Below, piece after piece: positions 59,914-64,000 of a DNA stretch of 64,000 bases. Under the pieces are notes generated by a model. It was not told the DNA's origin. It did no database searches and saw only the letters and a list, made by a program, of their open reading frames with translations. The stretch is from Bradyrhizobium ivorense. Lineage in GTDB: Bacteria; Pseudomonadota; Alphaproteobacteria; Rhizobiales; Xanthobacteraceae. The translations under genes and the position numbers were made by a program. Location of the stretch: the NCBI RefSeq assembly GCF_900696085.1, contig NZ_CAADFC020000033.1:248001-312000 (forward strand). The letters are read 5' to 3'. The stretch's first letter is position 1, and each line of letters begins with the position of its first letter.

Positions 59914-60474
59914 ATGTCGACCAGCTGGATCGTTATCGGCGTCATCGTCCTTCTCGTGCTGTTTGCGTTCGGCGCCTACAATCGCCTCGTCGCGCTCCGG
60001 CAGCGGGTCGACCAGGCCTTTGCCGACGTCGACGTCCAGCTCAAGCAGCGCCACGACCTGATCCCGAACCTGGTCGAGACCGTGAAGGGCTATGCCGCGC
60101 ATGAGCGCGGCACGCTGGACGACGTGATCAAGGCGCGCAATTCGGCGCTGTCGGCGCAGGGGCCGGCGCAGGTCTCGGCGGCCGAGAATCAGCTGACCGG
60201 CGCGCTCGGCCGGCTGATCGCGCTGTCGGAGGCCTATCCGGACCTCAAGGCCAACGCCAACTTCCAGCAGCTCGCCTCCGAGCTCTCCGACCTCGAGAAC
60301 AAGATCGCCGCCAGCCGCCGTTTCTTCAACAACGCGGTGCAGGAGTACAACACCGGCATTCAGCAGATGCCGGCCGCTTTGTTCGCCGGCATGTTCGGCT
60401 TCACCCGCAAGGACTTTTTCGATCTCGGCGCCAGCCGCGCGGAGGTGGAGACGGCACCGAGCGTGAAGTTCTGA
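59914..60474 (+). CDS. LemA family protein
   Basis: Start ATG 59914 after AGGAG. The 186-residue protein has one N-terminal transmembrane helix (WIVIGVIVLLVLFAFGAYN) and the coiled LemA domain (VDVQLKQRHDLIPNLVETVKGYAAHERGTLDDVIKARN, LKANANFQQLASELSDLENKIAASRRFFNNAVQEYN). The domain faces the periplasm or outside. LemA proteins often pair with M48 proteases, as here with the gene at 60618. A direct role is not established. Confidence 0.95.
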   Translation: MSTSWIVIGVIVLLVLFAFGAYNRLVALRQRVDQAFADVDVQLKQRHDLIPNLVETVKGYAAHERGTLDDVIKARNSALSAQGPAQVSAAENQLTGALGRLIALSEAYPDLKANANFQQLASELSDLENKIAASRRFFNNAVQEYNTGIQQMPAALFAGMFGFTRKDFFDLGASRAEVETAPSVKF

Positions 60475-60498
60475 CCCGCATGGCCTGCAGCCTGCCCC

Positions 60499-60598
60499 GT
60501 CATTCCGGGGCGATGCGAAGCATCGAACCCGGAATCTCGACCTGCCAGAAAACCTCTGGATTCCGGGTTCGCGCTTGCAGCGCGCTCCGGAATGACGG
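60499..60598. repeat. Intergenic inverted repeat (GTCATTCCGGGGCG family), copy 4
   Basis: GTCATTCCGGGGCGATGCGA..GAACCCGGAATCTCGA faces CTCTGGATTCCGGGTTCGC..CGCTCCGGAATGACG. It separates LemA from the M48 protease gene. Confidence 0.8.
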
Positions 60599-60617
60599 TG
60601 GTTAGCGGAAGCGCAAC

Positions 60618-61856
60618 ATGGCCGCCTACGGTCTCTACACGCATATCGCATCGAACAAGTTTCGTTCGATGCTGCTGCTCGCCGGCCTGTTCCTGCTGAT
60701 CCACGTGCTGGTCTATGCCGGCGCGCTGGTCGCGGAGGTGATGATCGACAGCAACCGGACCGTCGATTATTATTTGCGGCACGCCTCGCGCGACCTCGTC
60801 TCAGCGTTTCCCTGGGCGACGCTCGCGGCGGCGGCGTGGATCGTGATCGCCTATTTCTTCCACCAGAACATGATCGACGCCGTCACCGGCGGCGAGAGCG
60901 TAACGCGGCAGCAACAGCCGCGGCTGTACAATCTCCTGGAAAATCTCTGCATCTCGCGCGGCATCCCGATGCCGAAGCTGAAGATCATGGACAGTCCGGC
61001 GCTGAACGCGTTCGCGGCCGGGCTGAACCCGCGGCAATATTCGATCACCGTCACGACGGGTCTGCTCAATGCGCTGAACGACCAGGAGATCGAGGCCGTG
61101 CTCGGCCACGAGCTCACGCATATCAAGAATGGCGACGTGCAGCTGATGGTGATCGCCGTGATCATCGCCGGCGTGGTCGGCTTCTTCGGCGAGATGTTCT
61201 TCCGCGTCTTCACAAATCTGTCGTGGAACTCGAGCGGCGGCAGCTGGTCGTCCTCATCATCCTCCCGGTCCTCCTCGTCGGACCGCGACAGCAAGGGCTC
61301 CGGCGGCGGCGCGATCATCGTGATCATCATCGCGGTGGTGCTGATCCTGCTGGCCTGGCTGCTGTCGCAGGTGGTCAAGCTCGCGCTGTCCCGCTCGCGT
61401 GAATTTCTCGCCGACGCCGGCTCGGTCGAGCTGACCAAAAATCCCGATGCGATGATCTCGGCGCTGCGCAAGATCGAGAACCGCGGCGAACTGGAGGGCG
61501 CGACCTCGGCGGTGATGGAACTGTGCGTCGACAATCCGCGCGAGGGCTTTGCCGATCTGTTCGCGACGCATCCGTCGGTGCAGTCCCGGGTCGAGGCCCT
61601 GGTGAAATATGCCGGCGGACGCGATCCCGGGCCGCTGGCGCTGCCCGATGAGACCTCGGACGAGCCCGGGACACAGGATCCTGGGGCGCAGGACCAACTG
61701 CCGGGACAAGGCGACCAGCCTCCCCCGATCAAGCATGGCCCATGGGGCGATGCGCCGCCCGCGCCGGCCGGCAATCCGCCCGCACCGCCGGGCATCAATC
61801 CGCAGCAGGGACCATTGGGACCTCTTCAGGGCCCCTGGGGCCGCCACCTCCGATAG
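60618..61856 (+). CDS. M48 family (HtpX-like) membrane metalloprotease
   Basis: The 412-residue protein has N-terminal membrane helices (MLLLAGLFLLIHVLVYAGALVAEVM, AAAAWIVIAYFF), the zinc motif GHELTHIKNGD near 170, and further helices (VIAVIIAGVVGFFGEMFF, AIIVIIIAVVLILLAWLLSQVV). The third ligand is the Glu in SREFLADAGSVEL. A Ser-rich insert lies between helices (about 199-228). A Pro/Gly-rich tail of 80 residues ends the protein. It would degrade misfolded membrane proteins. It pairs with LemA upstream. Confidence 0.93.
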   Translation: MAAYGLYTHIASNKFRSMLLLAGLFLLIHVLVYAGALVAEVMIDSNRTVDYYLRHASRDLVSAFPWATLAAAAWIVIAYFFHQNMIDAVTGGESVTRQQQPRLYNLLENLCISRGIPMPKLKIMDSPALNAFAAGLNPRQYSITVTTGLLNALNDQEIEAVLGHELTHIKNGDVQLMVIAVIIAGVVGFFGEMFFRVFTNLSWNSSGGSWSSSSSSRSSSSDRDSKGSGGGAIIVIIIAVVLILLAWLLSQVVKLALSRSREFLADAGSVELTKNPDAMISALRKIENRGELEGATSAVMELCVDNPREGFADLFATHPSVQSRVEALVKYAGGRDPGPLALPDETSDEPGTQDPGAQDQLPGQGDQPPPIKHGPWGDAPPAPAGNPPAPPGINPQQGPLGPLQGPWGRHLR

Positions 61857-62019
61857 CGCGCTAGCCACCTCAGTCCATTAAGGAAATCCCCACCAAACCA
61901 ATCGCTGGTGCCTTAAAGGTTTGAATTCCCCCTCGTTTCTGCCATGTTCGCGCCCAAAGCAGATGTGGGGACTTGCCGATCGCCATCGCGGTCGGGAGCG
62001 CGCTTTTATAAGGACTTCC

Positions 62020-62769
62020 ATGGCAAAGCCAGTCGTGATCGTGGTGGGCGCAGACAAGGGCGGGGTCGGCAAGACCACGGTCTCGCGGACGCTCCTGGAC
62101 TATTTCAGTGCCAATAACGTGCAGACCCGGGCATTCGACACCGAATCGCCGCGCGGCACGCTGAAGCGCTTCCATCCTGACATCACCGAGATCGTCGACA
62201 TGACGACGACCGCGGACCAGATGAAGATCTTCGATACGCTGAATTCCGGTCCGTCGGTGACCGTGATCGACGTCCGCGCCGGCCTCTTGTCGCCCGCGCT
62301 GGCCTCGCTGCGCGACATCGGCTTCCTGGACGCGGCGCGCTCCGGCCAGATCACCTTCGCCGTGTTCCATATCCTGGGCCCGTCGATCGCCTCGCTGGAC
62401 GAGATCGCCGAGACGTCCAGCTTCATGACCGGCGCGAAATATTACCTGGTCAAGAACTTCATCAACGACACCCAGTTCTTCCAGTGGGATCAGTCGACCT
62501 ACAATTCCTACTTCCACCGCATCAAGGATGCGACCGACCTCACCATCCCCAAGCTCAACGAAATGGCCTATGAGCAGGTCGAGGTCGCCTCGGTTCCATT
62601 CCTGAAATTCGTCGCCAACAAGCTGATGACCGACGACGCCGCGAACTACTCCTTCGTGCTGCGCGGCTATGTCCGGCACTGGCTGGCCAACGTCTGGAGC
62701 GAGTTCGACCGGATCAAGCTGACCGACCTGGTCGGCGCCAAGTCGACCACCCGCGGCGGCGAAAAATAG
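62020..62769 (+). CDS. ParA-like P-loop ATPase
   Basis: ATG 62020 follows AAGGA. The 249-residue protein has a deviant Walker A GADKGGVGKTT (10-20) with the signature Lys13, Walker A' VTVIDVRAGL near 85, and helical parts (VLRGYVRHWLANVWSEFDRIKLTDL). It resembles ParA/MinD-type ATPases but has no ParB partner and lacks the usual DDAD signatures. The C-terminus SEFDRIKLTDLVGAKS is unusual. The paired gene at 62830 is also a P-loop ATPase. The process it serves is unknown. Confidence 0.8.
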   Translation: MAKPVVIVVGADKGGVGKTTVSRTLLDYFSANNVQTRAFDTESPRGTLKRFHPDITEIVDMTTTADQMKIFDTLNSGPSVTVIDVRAGLLSPALASLRDIGFLDAARSGQITFAVFHILGPSIASLDEIAETSSFMTGAKYYLVKNFINDTQFFQWDQSTYNSYFHRIKDATDLTIPKLNEMAYEQVEVASVPFLKFVANKLMTDDAANYSFVLRGYVRHWLANVWSEFDRIKLTDLVGAKSTTRGGEK

Positions 62770-62818
62770 TCGCGATCCCGCCCGCGATGGGGCTGGATTA
62801 GGGGAAAATTTGGATTGA

Positions 62819-62824
62819 TATAAC
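62819..62824 (+). promoter_or_regulatory. -10-like TATAAC five bases before second ATPase ATG
   Basis: TATAAC precedes the ATG at 62830 by five bases (GGGCG). Like three other genes here, this suggests a leaderless mRNA. Co-transcription with the ATPase gene upstream is an alternative. Confidence 0.35.
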
Positions 62825-62829
62825 GGGCG

Positions 62830-63498
62830 ATGTCGTCCACGCCCGTTTACATCATCTGCTCGCCCCGCCCGCAGGTCGGCAAGACGCTGATCGCGCGGCT
62901 GCTCAGCGAATTCCTGCTCCTGAAGAACGGGGCGGTGCTGTCCTTCGACATCAACCTGAAGGAGCCGTCGCTGCTCGACTATCTGCCGCGGATCACCGAA
63001 ACCGCCGATGTGATCGACACCTACGGCAAGATGCAGCTGATGGACCGGGTCATCGTCAATGACGGCATCGCCAAGGTGATCGACCTCGGCTACCACGCCT
63101 TCGACGAATTCTTCAAAATGTGCGACGAGATCGGCCTGATGAAGGAGGCGCTGCGCCGCCGCGTCGCGCCGGTGATCCTGTTCGTGGCCGATACCGACCG
63201 CGTCTCGGTGCGCAGCTACCAGATGCTGGAGGGCCTGATGCCGCCGAACGCGCTCGTCGTCATCGACAACGAGTTCGTGGTGCGCGGCGAGCTGCCGCCG
63301 GCCATGACCCGCAGCCGCATCCTGCGCCTGCGCGCGCTGCCGGTGTTTTTGAAGACCTATATCGACCGGCTGAGCTTCTCCTTCACCGGCTATCTGCGCC
63401 AGGAAAAGGATTCCTCGACCGAGCTGCACCAGTGGATCCGCAAGAACTACACCACGTTCCGCGATCTCGAACTCAGCATGCTGCTGCAAAGGTCGTAG
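62830..63498 (+). CDS. Second P-loop ATPase-like protein, degenerate Walker A
   Basis: The 222-residue product MSSTPVYIICSPRPQVGKTLIARLLSEFLLLKNG has a P-loop SPRPQVGKT (11-19) that lacks the signature Lys of ParA proteins. Helical and strand segments follow (VLSFDINLKEPSLLDYLP, VIVNDGIAKVIDLGYHAFDEFFKMC, VILFVADTDRVSVRSYQM). It resembles MinD/BioD-like NTPases. A helical tail ends LHQWIRKNYTTFRDLELSMLLQRS. It pairs with the ParA-like gene 60 bp upstream. Function unknown; two interacting ATPases are plausible. Confidence 0.75.
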   Translation: MSSTPVYIICSPRPQVGKTLIARLLSEFLLLKNGAVLSFDINLKEPSLLDYLPRITETADVIDTYGKMQLMDRVIVNDGIAKVIDLGYHAFDEFFKMCDEIGLMKEALRRRVAPVILFVADTDRVSVRSYQMLEGLMPPNALVVIDNEFVVRGELPPAMTRSRILRLRALPVFLKTYIDRLSFSFTGYLRQEKDSSTELHQWIRKNYTTFRDLELSMLLQRS

Positions 63499-63502
63499 TT
63501 CT

Positions 63503-63690
63503 CCCTCGCCCCGCTCTCTTGTCCGCCGAAGCCCGCCTTCGGGCGAAGGCGGATGCGGGGAGAGGGTTGGGGTGAGGGGCTCTCTCCGCAAATTCGATCA
63601 ACATTGGAGTGCGCGGAGACTCCCCCTCACCCGGATCGCATTGGCATGCGATCCGGCCTCTCCCCGCAAGCGGGGCGAGGCGAAGGAAGA
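63503..63690. repeat. Intergenic inverted repeat (CCCCTCTCCCCAACC family), copy 3
   Basis: TCCCTCGCCCCGCTC..GGGGAGAGGGTTGGGGTGAGGGG is mirrored by CCCCCTCACCCGG..CTCCCCGCAAGCGGGGCGAGG. The region also has a CCGCCTTCGGGCGAAGGCGG hairpin. It lies between the second ATPase and apt. Confidence 0.75.
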
Positions 63691-64000
63691 TTAATGCCCC
63701 TCGAACGCCATCAGGGTGCGCACCGGGACGTCCATCGCGCGCAGCTTGGCGGCGCCGCCGAGATCGGGCAGGTCGACGATGAAGCAGGCCGCGACCACGT
63801 CGGCGCCGATCTGGCGCAGCAGCTTCACCGCACCCTCCGCGGTGCCGCCGGTCGCGATCAGGTCGTCGACCAGGATCACGCGCTCGCCGGGCTGCACCGC
63901 GTCGGCGTGCATCTCCATCTCGTCGATGCCGTACTCCAGCGAGTAGGCGATCCGCACCGTGGTGTGCGGCAGCTTGCCCTTCTTGCGGATCGGCACGAAG
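63691..64000 (-). CDS. apt: Adenine phosphoribosyltransferase, 3' part
   Basis: The frame runs off the right edge, so only the C-terminal part is present. The PRPP-binding motif VILVDDLIATGGTAEGAVKLL is intact, and the sequence FVPIRKKGKLPHTTVRIAYSLEYGIDEMEMHADAVQPGERV matches the APT family up to the catalytic loop. It ends RAMDVPVRTLMAFEGH, the usual C-terminus. It converts adenine and PRPP to AMP in purine salvage. Upstream part not visible. Confidence 0.93.
   Translation of the reverse strand, partial: FVPIRKKGKLPHTTVRIAYSLEYGIDEMEMHADAVQPGERVILVDDLIATGGTAEGAVKLLRQIGADVVAACFIVDLPDLGGAAKLRAMDVPVRTLMAFEGH

Noticed and set aside
61870..63591. A 573-residue minus-strand frame opposite the two P-loop ATPases
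   Set aside because: Its sequence looks like reverse-strand shadow (Asp/Val/Gly-rich) while both plus-strand genes have P-loops.

Overview
The window is GC-rich chromosomal DNA from an alphaproteobacterium, most probably Bradyrhizobium or a close relative in the Nitrobacteraceae. Support comes from a CcrM-type GANTC methyltransferase, iron-control (ICE/Irr-type) boxes beside bacterioferritin genes, the mutY / DUF721 / DsbA-like / smc neighbourhood, the PA0069-type radical SAM and RNase HII neighbourhood, and many families of short intergenic palindromic repeats. I see no rRNA, tRNA, CRISPR array, insertion sequence or prophage. It looks like core chromosome with small accessory pieces.

Layout. 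1-5.2 kb: a partial protein with an acidic/lysine-rich tail, small DUF proteins, an ArsR-type regulator divergent from an NTF2-like protein, a secreted alpha/beta hydrolase and two secreted proteins, one downstream of a CtrA-like box. 5.3-6.2 kb: an AT-richer HpcH/HpaI aldolase behind an orphan TetR-like palindrome. 6.3-8.4 kb: bfr and bfd, each with an ICE-like box, then two tandem paralogous small secreted proteins. 8.4-17.5 kb: DUF3088, a lytic transglycosylase, a YqhA-like membrane protein, ettA, a 2-hydroxyacid dehydrogenase, DUF4336, an L,D-transpeptidase with tandem repeats and a Pro/Ala-rich anchored protein. 17.5-25 kb: two rhodanese-type proteins, a CoxE-like VWA protein, a frameshifted diguanylate cyclase, a MoxR ATPase and a flavin monooxygenase. 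25-34 kb: a GMC oxidoreductase, GNAT, SMP-30-like protein, ispE, a TPR protein and ETF-ubiquinone oxidoreductase. 34-45.3 kb: an atypical uracil-DNA glycosylase, a GT39-like membrane protein, rnhB, a VOC protein, a radical SAM protein, a GT2-like protein, a MarR-GNAT fusion, moaB, a zinc metallopeptidase, ccrM and a membrane protein. 45.4-51.6 kb: two glutathione transferases, a SnoaL/LysR divergent pair, an FAD monooxygenase, a DUF4239-like membrane protein and a thioesterase. 51.7-59.2 kb: mutY, a DciA-like DUF721 protein, a DsbA-like protein, smc and an Rsm22-like protein. 59.2-64 kb: a ParDE-type toxin-antitoxin pair, LemA and an M48 protease, two unusual P-loop ATPases and the end of apt.

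Several genes form working groups: bfr/bfd in iron storage and release, mutY and the uracil-DNA glycosylase in base-excision repair, smc with the DUF721 protein in chromosome maintenance, ccrM in cell-cycle methylation, LemA with the M48 protease in envelope quality control, and VWA with MoxR as a likely chaperone pair. The most interesting unexplained items are the paired P-loop ATPases, the broken GGDEF gene inside the VWA/MoxR locus, the tandem secreted paralogs, four genes with a -10-like hexamer 5-6 nt before the ATG, and the dense families of intergenic inverted repeats. All functions are assigned by eye from motifs; no database search was possible.
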